This document shows, one piece after another, positions 1 to 5,549 of a stretch of 9,177 nt of DNA (position 1 is the stretch's first letter; each line of letters opens with the position of its first letter). The DNA is from Alphaproteobacteria bacterium (GTDB lineage: Bacteria > Pseudomonadota > Alphaproteobacteria > Puniceispirillales > UBA1172), in the NCBI GenBank assembly GCA_021296375.1, contig JAGWAQ010000063.1:1-9177 (forward strand), given 5' to 3'. Position numbers and translations under genes: made by a program. The notes beneath the pieces were generated by a model that did no database searches, was not told the origin of the DNA, and saw only the letters and a list, made by a program, of their open reading frames with translations.

Positions 1-35
1 CAACCTCTCCCCGCAACCGCTTTGACGGGACAACC

Positions 36-761
36 ATGTTCTTCCTGCCGCTCTATGACATCAACCCCACCCTGCGTCGCCCCTGGCTGACTTACGCCAT
101 TATCGCGTTATGCCTGGCCTGGTACCTGGGGGTTCAGGTCAACGCGCCGCCTTTTCATGTCTATGAAATCGGCTTTATTCCGGCGCGGTTTTTCCATGGG
201 GTGGAGCTGCCGGCTGAATTGAACGCGGTCTCCCCCACCATGAGCATTTTCACCTCGATGATCAGCCACGGGGGATTTATGCATCTGTTTTCAAACTGCT
301 TTGTTCTCTATCTGCTGGCGGATAACGTCGAGGACGCGATTGGCGGCAAGCTGAAGTTTCTTGCCTTCGCCATTTTGACCGGCATTGCGGGAACATTGGG
401 CCACGCATTGCTGGACACGACTTCGACCGTGCCTCTGGTGGGGATCAGCGGCGTTTGTTCCGGCATGATCGGGGCTTATATCCTGCTCCATCCGCGGGCG
501 CAATTCCGCTGCCTTGTGGTGGTGCTGGTGTTCTTCCGCACCATGAATATTCCGGCTTTCGCCATTTTTGCATTCTGGCTGATCGGGCAAATCACCGGCG
601 TGTTTTCAAGCGGCGATAACGTCGCCTATTGGGCGCATTTATCGGGCCTGGCGGCGGGGATGGCGTTGATCCCGATTTTCAAACGCAAATCCGTTCCCTT
701 GATGCCGAAAGAAAACTTCCCCACCGGTGTGGCCACCATCCGCAAGGTGTGGCGGCGGTGA
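36..761 (+). CDS. Rhomboid family intramembrane serine protease
   Basis: Predicted polytopic inner-membrane serine protease that would cut transmembrane substrates within the bilayer; the substrate is unknown. The 241 residues fit a compact bacterial rhomboid. Visible family marks are SHGGFMHLFSN (77-87, with H83 and N87 matching the HxxxN of GlpG), the catalytic GxSG motif GISG (136-139, nucleophile S138) and the second catalytic residue H201 in YWAHLSG. Hydrophobic segments lie at about 19-34, 84-96, 107-125, 132-150, 157-170, 173-190 and 196-215. The C-terminus is basic (ends RKVWRR) and probably cytoplasmic. ATG at 36 has only a weak GGGA (27-30) before it. The frame stays open to the left window edge, so a start outside the window is possible, although MFFLPLYD looks like a normal N-terminus for this group. 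It converges on the cinA-type gene. Confidence 0.93.
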   Translation: MFFLPLYDINPTLRRPWLTYAIIALCLAWYLGVQVNAPPFHVYEIGFIPARFFHGVELPAELNAVSPTMSIFTSMISHGGFMHLFSNCFVLYLLADNVEDAIGGKLKFLAFAILTGIAGTLGHALLDTTSTVPLVGISGVCSGMIGAYILLHPRAQFRCLVVVLVFFRTMNIPAFAIFAFWLIGQITGVFSSGDNVAYWAHLSGLAAGMALIPIFKRKSVPLMPKENFPTGVATIRKVWRR

Positions 762-764
762 TGA

Positions 765-786
765 AAACAACGGCCCCTGGGGGCCG
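765..786 (-). terminator. Rho-independent terminator of the cinA-type gene
   Basis: CGGCCCC and GGGGCCG (771-786) form an inverted repeat with only two bases between the arms; a real loop would open one or two pairs. Read on the minus strand, the hairpin is followed by TTGTTTT, and it begins 25 bases after the minus-strand stop codon at 814-812. On the plus strand no T-run follows, so it probably serves the minus-strand gene and at most weakly the convergent rhomboid gene. Confidence 0.7.
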
Positions 787-811
787 CGTCACTAGTTCAG
801 CACGAGCCCCG

Positions 812-1585
812 TCAAGCGGGGGTGTTGCCGCCCACCACTTTATCGTCAATATAAGCGGTGCCGCCAAATTCAGCCACCAGCGCCACCAAAGCTTCGGCGG
901 CGTTCTGAACAGCATCTTGATCAAGGCCGGAGACCACCAGCGCCGTGCCATAAGCCCCGGGCTTGAACCAGGGGTACGACCCCACCGAAACCCCGGGGTG
1001 ATCGGCTTCAACCTTGGCCAGACCTGACGCCAGTGTCCCTTCCCCGACTTCGGTTTGAACCGTCAGGCGATGGGCCTTGGTGCCGCCGGGCAATTGATCG
1101 CCCATATTCTCGACCATGGCCTGAAGAATGGACGGCACGCCGGGCAGAACATAGACATTGCCAATAATATAGCCCGGGGCGGCGGAAACCGGATTGTCGA
1201 TCAGCTCCGCGCCTTGCGGGGTATCGGCCATTTTCTGCCGCGCCTCGTTATAGTCAAGGCCGGTGTCCCTGTAATGATCGATCAGCCGCTGGTCGGCTTC
1301 GGGATGGCGAATGACAGGCACGCCAAACGCCTTGGCGATGGTGACGGTGGTGATGTCATCATGGGTGGGGCCGATCCCCCCTGACGTGAAGACCATGTCA
1401 TGACTGGCGGAAAGATGCTGGACTGTTGTGATGATCAGGTTTTCGTCATCCCCGATAACGCGCGCTTCCGCAAGCTTGATGCCGCGGTCATAAAGCACTT
1501 TTGCCAACCAGTTGATGTTCTTGTCGGCGGTGCGGCCATTAAGGATTTCATCGCCAATAACGACAATAGCGGCGGTGGGTTGCAT
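812..1585 (-). CDS. CinA N-terminal-domain protein (competence/damage-inducible protein A family, molybdopterin-binding fold)
   Basis: A stand-alone protein with the MoaB/Mog-like domain found at the N-terminus of CinA. Full CinA proteins are over 400 residues and add a C-terminal nicotinamide-nucleotide amidase domain; this one has 257 residues and no such domain. Motifs are GDEIL (11-15), TSGGIGPTHDD (67-77, the classic MoCF-type signature) and VYVLPGVP (144-151), with a C-terminal alpha/beta segment from about 170. CinA N-domains have been linked to ADP-ribose pyrophosphatase activity, but activity cannot be read from this sequence. The start ATG at 1585 has AAGGA with 6 bases between, a good ribosome binding site. 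It is divergent from sfsA and convergent with the rhomboid gene, so it is probably monocistronic. The family is sure, the biochemical role is not. Confidence 0.92.
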   Translation of the reverse strand: MQPTAAIVVIGDEILNGRTADKNINWLAKVLYDRGIKLAEARVIGDDENLIITTVQHLSASHDMVFTSGGIGPTHDDITTVTIAKAFGVPVIRHPEADQRLIDHYRDTGLDYNEARQKMADTPQGAELIDNPVSAAPGYIIGNVYVLPGVPSILQAMVENMGDQLPGGTKAHRLTVQTEVGEGTLASGLAKVEADHPGVSVGSYPWFKPGAYGTALVVSGLDQDAVQNAAEALVALVAEFGGTAYIDDKVVGGNTPA

Positions 1586-1642
1586 GAGCTGTCCTTCATC
1601 ATGATCAGTGGAATGAGCTTTCCATGGCGGGTATGTTGTTCC

Positions 1643-1670
1643 AATATAGTCATGATTGCCCTGATGTCAT
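1643..1670 (-). promoter_or_regulatory. Candidate sigma-70 promoter of the cinA-type gene
   Basis: On the minus strand, ATGACA (1670-1665, five of six matches to the -35 consensus) and TATATT (1648-1643, five of six to the -10) are separated by 16 bases. The predicted start near 1636 would leave a leader of about 50 bases before the ATG at 1585. It is found by eye and the spacing is acceptable; there is no experimental support. Confidence 0.45.
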
Positions 1671-1694
1671 GGGGCGAGGTAAAAAAAGCCCCAT
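1669..1694 (+). other. Hairpin with A-rich loop in the sfsA leader
   Basis: ATGGGGC (1669-1675) and GCCCCAT (1688-1694) pair over seven bases around a 12-base loop, GAGGTAAAAAAA. No T-run follows on either strand, so it does not look like a terminator. It overlaps the -35 box of the divergent cinA-type promoter by two bases and lies just before the tandem 14-mers. It could be an RNA leader structure or have no function. Confidence 0.45.
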
Positions 1695-1700
1695 CAATGC

Positions 1701-1742
1701 CGCCTGATAAATAACGCCTGACAAACAATGCCCGACAAATAA
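1701..1742 (+). repeat. Three tandem 14-bp direct repeats upstream of sfsA
   Basis: Three head-to-tail 14-base units (1701-1714, 1715-1728, 1729-1742) share the consensus YGCCYGAYAAAYAA. Unit 1 reads CGCCTGATAAATAA; unit 2 has C for T at positions 8 and 12; unit 3 has T at position 1, C at 5 and C at 8. The last two bases of unit 3 are the first two of the sfsA Shine-Dalgarno sequence. The units could be a protein-binding array, an unstructured ribosome standby site, or a replication-slippage expansion. Confidence 0.7.
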
Positions 1743-1745
1743 GGA
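1741..1745 (+). promoter_or_regulatory. Shine-Dalgarno sequence that selects the sfsA start
   Basis: AAGGA sits 8 bases before the ATG at 1754. The alternative in-frame ATG at 1745 overlaps the last base of this site and could not use it, so 1754 is the preferred start. Confidence 0.65.
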
Positions 1746-1753
1746 TGCCCGCC

Positions 1754-2467
1754 ATGCAATTGCCTGCCCTGACCGAAGGGATTTTGATCAAACGCTATAA
1801 ACGTTTTCTGGCTGACGTTGATTTCGGCGGCACGGTGGAAACCGTCCATTGCCCCAACCCCGGGGCCATGACAGGGCTGAAAGACCCCGGCAGTCGCGTC
1901 TGGTGTTCGACTTCGGATAACCCCAAGCGCAAGCTGAAAAAAACCCTCGAGCTGGTGGAATCCGGCGGCGTGCTGGTAGGGATCAACACCAACCTGCCGA
2001 ACAAGCTGGTGCAGGAAGCTTTGACGGAAAAAATCATCCCGGCTTTTGCCCCCTACCCTGAGATCACCCCGGAATTCACCTACACCAAAGGGACACGTTT
2101 TGACTTCAGGGTTGCCGCCCCTGATGGCCGCGCGATGATGATCGAGGTCAAGAATGTCCACCTTGCCCGCCCTGATGGCCCCAACCCCGGCGCGATGGAA
2201 TTTCCGGATTCCGTCACCGCCCGCGGCGCCAAGCATTTGCGCACCCTTGCCGAGATTGCCCGCAGGGGTGAACCCGCCGCCATGCTCTATGTCATCCAGC
2301 GCGGCGATGGGGAGTATTTCACCCTGGCGGATGATATTGACCCGGCTTATGCGGAGGCTTATATAGACGCTCATGAGGCAGGGGTGGAGATGCACGCGTG
2401 GCGATGCGACATCACCACCAGCGCCATCACCATCACCGAACCTGTGTCGATCAATTATGGGGGGTAA
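1754..2467 (+). CDS. sfsA: Sugar fermentation stimulation protein SfsA
   Basis: 237 residues from the preferred start (240 from the ATG at 1745). E. coli SfsA was named for an effect on maltose metabolism and is reported to bind DNA; the family has been placed in the PD-(D/E)XK nuclease-like fold, but its role is unsettled. Family blocks are all present: RYKRFLADV (14-22), HCPNPGAMTG (32-41), WCSTSDNPKRK (50-60), RFDF (115-118), IEVKNVHLA (130-138) and FPDSVTARGAKHL (150-162). D117 with E131 and K133 forms a plausible D...ExK active site. It is the first gene of a plus-strand run, with map beginning 5 bases after its stop, which suggests co-transcription and coupled translation. Length is normal for the family and nothing is broken. 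Identity is secure; function in the cell is not. Confidence 0.95.
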   Translation: MQLPALTEGILIKRYKRFLADVDFGGTVETVHCPNPGAMTGLKDPGSRVWCSTSDNPKRKLKKTLELVESGGVLVGINTNLPNKLVQEALTEKIIPAFAPYPEITPEFTYTKGTRFDFRVAAPDGRAMMIEVKNVHLARPDGPNPGAMEFPDSVTARGAKHLRTLAEIARRGEPAAMLYVIQRGDGEYFTLADDIDPAYAEAYIDAHEAGVEMHAWRCDITTSAITITEPVSINYGG

Positions 2468-2472
2468 CACCC

Positions 2473-3264
2473 ATGCGCCATGAAAATGTTATTATCCACG
2501 GTGAAGAAGGTTTTGCCGGCATGCGCAAGGCCGGGCGTCTGGCCGCTGAAGTGCTGGATTTCATCACCCCTCATGTCAAGGCTGGCGTCACGACCCTTGA
2601 GCTGAACGACCTTTGCCATGAGTTCATCACCGATCATGGCGCGATCCCAGCACCCTTGAATTACAAGGGCTTTCCGAAAGCCACCTGCATTTCTGTCAAT
2701 CATGTGGTTTGCCATGGCATTCCATCGGAAAAGAAACTCTATGATGGTGATATTCTGAACATCGACATCACCACCATCGTCGACGGTTGGTACGGCGACA
2801 CAAGCCGCATGTTCTGGGTAGGGGAGCCTTCCGTCAAGGCGCGTCGCCTGACCGAAGTCACCTATGAAAGCCTGATGCGCTCAATCCGCATGATCAAGCC
2901 CGGCGTTACCCTTGGCGATATTGGCCATGAGCTCCAGACCTATGCCGAAGCGGCACGGTTTTCCGTGGTGCGTGATTTCACCGGCAAGGGGTTGGGCCAG
3001 ACATTCCATGCCGCGCCCACGGTTCTGCATTACGGCACCCCAGGCGAAGGGCTGGTGCTGGAAGAAGGCATGGTCTTTACGATTGAACCGATGATCAATT
3101 CCGGCACATGGCAGGTCAAGATTCTGGCCGATGGCTGGACCGCCGTGACCCGTGATCGCGGCCTGTCGGCGCAGTTCGAGCATTCCATCGGCGTCACCGG
3201 GGACGGGGTTGAGATTTTCACGGAATCCCCCATGGGCTTGACCATGCCCCCTTATTCGACCTGA
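2473..3264 (+). CDS. map: Type I methionine aminopeptidase, with one metal-ligand histidine replaced by lysine
   Basis: Cytosolic metalloenzyme family that removes the initiator methionine from new proteins; 263 residues, as in E. coli (264). Matching landmarks are H81 in VVCHG (E. coli H79), D98 in NIDIT, D109 in GDTSRMF, H179 in FHAAP (E. coli H178), E205 in FTIEPM and E236 in AQFEH. The exception is residue 172: the family reads GHGIG, with the His a metal ligand (E. coli H171), and this protein reads GKGLG (codon AAG). The start at 2473 is chosen because MRHENVIIHGEEGFAGMRKAGRLAAEVL aligns with family N-termini in its latter part; a longer in-frame reading from 2398 lies inside sfsA. A run of six G (2459-2464) is the only ribosome-binding candidate. 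Family membership is certain, but full activity is doubtful because of K172. Confidence 0.93.
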   Translation: MRHENVIIHGEEGFAGMRKAGRLAAEVLDFITPHVKAGVTTLELNDLCHEFITDHGAIPAPLNYKGFPKATCISVNHVVCHGIPSEKKLYDGDILNIDITTIVDGWYGDTSRMFWVGEPSVKARRLTEVTYESLMRSIRMIKPGVTLGDIGHELQTYAEAARFSVVRDFTGKGLGQTFHAAPTVLHYGTPGEGLVLEEGMVFTIEPMINSGTWQVKILADGWTAVTRDRGLSAQFEHSIGVTGDGVEIFTESPMGLTMPPYST

Positions 3265-3320
3265 CCTTATGTGACGGCGGGGAGTTGATCTTCGCGAATT
3301 ATTTTGGCAGGTTGTAGCCT

Positions 3321-3351
3321 TTGATACCGGCCGTTTGTTTTCCGCCATAAC
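3321..3351 (+). promoter_or_regulatory. Weak candidate promoter for radC
   Basis: TTGATA (3321-3326) resembles a -35 box and CATAAC (3346-3351) a poor -10 box, with 19 bases between. It is the best pair I can see in the 105-bp map-radC gap, which contains no clear terminator. radC may simply be read from upstream. Confidence 0.2.
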
Positions 3352-3359
3352 CCTTTGCT

Positions 3360-3364
3360 GGAGG
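3360..3364 (+). promoter_or_regulatory. Shine-Dalgarno sequence that selects the radC start
   Basis: GGAGG lies 5 bases before the ATG at 3370. The alternative upstream in-frame TTG at 3355 has no comparable site and would place GGAGG inside the coding region. Confidence 0.75.
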
Positions 3365-3369
3365 CGATA

Positions 3370-4053
3370 ATGAACATCGAGGATTCCCGCAAAAACCACC
3401 GCAAACGAATGCGACAACGCATCGCCGATAAAGGCCATGGCAGTCTCGTTGACTATGAATTGGTCGAAGTCCTGCTTTATGGCGTTCAGGCGCAGGGCGA
3501 CACCAAGCCGCTGGCGAAAGCCTTGCTCAAACATTTCGGTTCCATTCAGGAGCTTGTGCAAGCGCCCTATGATGAGCTGATCCGGATTGATGGCGTTGGC
3601 CCCATGACGGCGCAATCAATCGCGCTGATCAGAGAGTTCAACTTGCGCATCAGCAAGCATGAGGCCTTTGACCGCGCGCCGTTGCTGCAATCATGGGATG
3701 CGGTTATTGCCCATTGCCGGATGACCATCGGCCATTCCAGGACCGAAAAGTTCATGGCGATTTATCTTGATTCCATGAATGGCCTGATCACCGAAGATGT
3801 GTTTGAGACCGGCACCGTCAATAAAGTCACGGTCTACCCTCGGGAAATTGTGAAATCTGCCCTCGCCCATCATGCGGTGGCGGTGATCATTGTCCATAAT
3901 CATCCGTCGGACAACACCACCCCGTCGAAGCAGGATATCGCCATGACAAAAACCATCAGGGATGCGCTGAACACCGTCGATATTGCCTTGCATGACCATT
4001 TGATCATCAGCAAATCCAACGTCTCCAGCTTCAAGACCTTAGGTTTGATGTGA
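3370..4053 (+). CDS. radC: RadC/UPF0758 family JAMM-domain protein
   Basis: 227 residues, close to E. coli RadC (222). The N-terminal part (about 1-95) carries a helix-hairpin-helix-like stretch, IDGVGPMTAQSI (73-84), of the kind that contacts DNA. The C-terminal half is the JAMM/MPN+ metalloprotease-like domain, with HNHPS (176-180) followed by D189, matching the H-x-H...D zinc-binding pattern, and a typical LHDHLIIS block (207-214). The old name came from a radiation-sensitive E. coli mutant later traced to another gene, so the DNA-repair role is unproven. The residue after HNHPS is aspartate (D181) where glycine is usual; the metal ligands are intact. The start was chosen by the GGAGG at 3360-3364. 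It follows map on the same strand, a common alphaproteobacterial neighbour. Confidence 0.94.
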   Translation: MNIEDSRKNHRKRMRQRIADKGHGSLVDYELVEVLLYGVQAQGDTKPLAKALLKHFGSIQELVQAPYDELIRIDGVGPMTAQSIALIREFNLRISKHEAFDRAPLLQSWDAVIAHCRMTIGHSRTEKFMAIYLDSMNGLITEDVFETGTVNKVTVYPREIVKSALAHHAVAVIIVHNHPSDNTTPSKQDIAMTKTIRDALNTVDIALHDHLIISKSNVSSFKTLGLM

Positions 4054-4074
4054 TTGGGGGGTTAATGAAGGGGG

Positions 4075-4100
4075 ATGAGGCATCATGCCTGTTCCCTCAT
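4075..4100. other. Overlapping inverted repeats between radC and purB
   Basis: AGGCAT-C-ATGCCT (4078-4090) is a perfect 13-bp interrupted palindrome. It overlaps a second, mutually exclusive pair, ATGAGG (4075-4080) with CCTCAT (4095-4100). No T-run follows, so this is not a standard terminator. It sits just upstream of, and partly over, the candidate purB -35 box and could be an operator or a leader of the radC transcript. Confidence 0.4.
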
Positions 4101-4120
4101 GGATCAATTTATCCTATAAC
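4092..4120 (+). promoter_or_regulatory. Candidate promoter of purB
   Basis: TATAAC (4115-4120) is a fair -10 box. With a 17-base spacer the -35 position is TTCCCT (4092-4097), which is poor. The predicted start near 4127 leaves about 29 bases before the ATG. AGGA at 4145-4148, 7 bases before the ATG, is a good ribosome binding site. Confidence 0.35.
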
Positions 4121-4155
4121 CACGATATTCAACTCGACATCATCAGGACAGTATC

Positions 4156-5448
4156 ATGATCCCGCGTTATTCCCGTCCAGAAATGGAAGCCATCTGGTCC
4201 GATCAAAGCAAATTCAGCATCTGGCTTGAAATCGAAACCCATGCTTGTGACGCGCAAGCCAAACTGGGGGTGATTCCCCAGGACGCGGCGGACATCATCC
4301 GCGAGAAATCGAGCTTTGATATTGAGGAAATCCATGAAATCGAGCGGGAAACCAAGCATGACGTCATCGCTTTTTTGACCAGCGTCGCCCGTTTTGTCGG
4401 GCCGGAAGCGCGGTTTATTCACCAGGGCATGACGTCATCCGACGTGCTGGACACCACCTACGCGGTGCAGATGAAACGCGCCACGGAAATGCTGATCGAG
4501 GATATCGACGGTCTTCTGGCGGCGCTCAAGACCCGCGCTGAGGAACATAAATACACCCCCACCATCGGCCGCAGTCATGGCATCCACGCTGAACCCGTGA
4601 CCTTCGGGCTGAAGCTGGCGGGGTTCTATGCTGAATTCAAACGCGCCCGCGCCCGTCTGGTCGCCGCCCGTGATGAAATCGCCACCTGTAAAATTTCCGG
4701 CGCGGTCGGCACCTATGCCCATATTGACCCGGCGGTTGAAGCCCATGTCGCCGAGTGCATGGGGCTGTCCATCGAAGAGCATTCCACCCAGGTCATTCCG
4801 CGTGACCGCCACGCCATGGTGTTTGCCGTTTTTGGTGTTGTGGCGTCTTCGGTGGAACGGTTGGCGACGGAAATCCGCCACCTTCAACGCACCGAAGTGC
4901 GTGAAGCCGAAGAATATTTCTCGCCCGGGCAGAAAGGCTCATCCGCCATGCCCCATAAACGCAACCCCGTGCTGACGGAAAACCTCACCGGCCTGGCGCG
5001 GATTGTCCGTGCCGCGGTTAACCCGGCGCTGGAAAACGTCGCGCTCTGGCATGAACGGGACATTTCCCATTCTTCGGTTGAACGCGTGTTTGGCCCTGAC
5101 GCCACCATCGCTCTTGATTTTGCCTTAAAGCGTTTGTCTTCGGTTATTGAAAACCTTGTGGTCTATCAGGACCAGATGCAGGCCAATCTTGACCAACTCG
5201 GGGGGCTTGTTCATTCCCAGCAGGTGCTGCTTGCCCTGACGCAGGCAGGGATCAGCCGTGAAGACGCCTATAAGATCGTCCAGCGCAACGCCATGGAGAC
5301 CTGGAAGAACGGCGGCTCCTACCTCGAGCGGCTGAAGGGCGATGACGAGATCGGCGATTCTCTTTCCGACGCTGAACTGGAAGCCTTGTTCGACCTTGAC
5401 CAGCATTTTGCCAGGGTTGATCTGATTTTTGACCGTGTTTTTGGCTAA
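4156..5448 (+). CDS. purB: Adenylosuccinate lyase
   Basis: Cytosolic enzyme that releases fumarate from SAICAR to give AICAR, and from adenylosuccinate to give AMP. The 430 residues match the shorter B. subtilis-like class. The fumarase/aspartase superfamily blocks are all present: ETKHDVIAF (66-73), the MTSSD loop (92-96), GRSHG (138-142) with catalytic H141, and the flexible signature loop SSAMPHKRNP (262-271) with the catalytic serine (S262 or S263). The ATG at 4156 has AGGA 7 bases upstream. It lies directly before purC, whose product makes one of its substrates, but a strong promoter in the 101-bp gap suggests that purC can be read independently. No key residue is missing. Confidence 0.97.
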   Translation: MIPRYSRPEMEAIWSDQSKFSIWLEIETHACDAQAKLGVIPQDAADIIREKSSFDIEEIHEIERETKHDVIAFLTSVARFVGPEARFIHQGMTSSDVLDTTYAVQMKRATEMLIEDIDGLLAALKTRAEEHKYTPTIGRSHGIHAEPVTFGLKLAGFYAEFKRARARLVAARDEIATCKISGAVGTYAHIDPAVEAHVAECMGLSIEEHSTQVIPRDRHAMVFAVFGVVASSVERLATEIRHLQRTEVREAEEYFSPGQKGSSAMPHKRNPVLTENLTGLARIVRAAVNPALENVALWHERDISHSSVERVFGPDATIALDFALKRLSSVIENLVVYQDQMQANLDQLGGLVHSQQVLLALTQAGISREDAYKIVQRNAMETWKNGGSYLERLKGDDEIGDSLSDAELEALFDLDQHFARVDLIFDRVFG

Positions 5449-5462
5449 ATTGAAGGCTTTTC

Positions 5463-5483
5463 GGGGTTTAACATTTACACCCC
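5463..5483. other. 21-bp imperfect palindrome over the purC -35 box
   Basis: GGGGT (5463-5467) pairs with ACCCC (5479-5483). After one mismatch, TAA (5469-5471) pairs with TTA (5475-5477) around a three-base centre. The right arm contains most of the TTTACA -35 element. It also lies 14 bases after the purB stop, so it might act as a weak 3' hairpin, but no T-run follows. A repressor site at the purine operon is the more interesting reading and is unproven. Confidence 0.4.
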
Positions 5484-5504
5484 CCCAGATCACCGCTATA
5501 TAAT
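5474..5504 (+). promoter_or_regulatory. Promoter of the purC-purS-purQ-purL operon
   Basis: TTTACA (5474-5479, five of six to the -35 consensus) and a perfect TATAAT (5499-5504) are separated by 19 bases, slightly longer than ideal. Transcription would start near 5511, giving a leader of about 39 bases. It is the best promoter match I found in the window and sits in the gap between purB and purC. Confidence 0.6.
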
Positions 5505-5547
5505 GTAGATGGATTTATCCTGATCACTACATCATGTAAAGCTTACA
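5503..5547 (+). promoter_or_regulatory. Structured purC leader without a Shine-Dalgarno sequence
   Basis: ATGTAG (5503-5508) can pair with CTACAT (5527-5532), but its left arm starts within the -10 box and so is largely outside the predicted transcript. Within the transcript, TGTAA (5535-5539) pairs with TTACA (5543-5547) around AGC, filling the place where a ribosome binding site would be expected before the ATG at 5550. A start-stop pair ATGTAA (5534-5539) overlaps it. Confidence 0.4.
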
Positions 5548-5549
5548 CC

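Noticed and set aside
2..25. Possible last codons of an upstream gene ending TGA at 23-25
   Set aside because: Only seven codons are visible; too short to support a gene.
629..1027. Plus-strand open frame spanning the rhomboid end and the cinA-type gene
   Set aside because: It runs through the terminator and the antisense of a conserved gene and has no family resemblance.
1694..2470. 258-codon open frame antisense to sfsA
   Set aside because: Shadow of sfsA; no motif is recognised.
2398..2472. N-terminal extension of Map with a histidine-rich stretch
   Set aside because: The frame is open, but the segment lies wholly inside the end of sfsA, and the histidines come from CATCAC-type codons read in another frame. 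Map homologs start near the 2473 ATG.
2881..3615. 244-codon open frame antisense to the map-radC junction
   Set aside because: It overlaps two conserved genes on the other strand and has no recognisable product.
5463..5549. Purine riboswitch before purC
   Set aside because: The predicted leader is only about 39 bases, too short for a purine aptamer, and it lacks that architecture.
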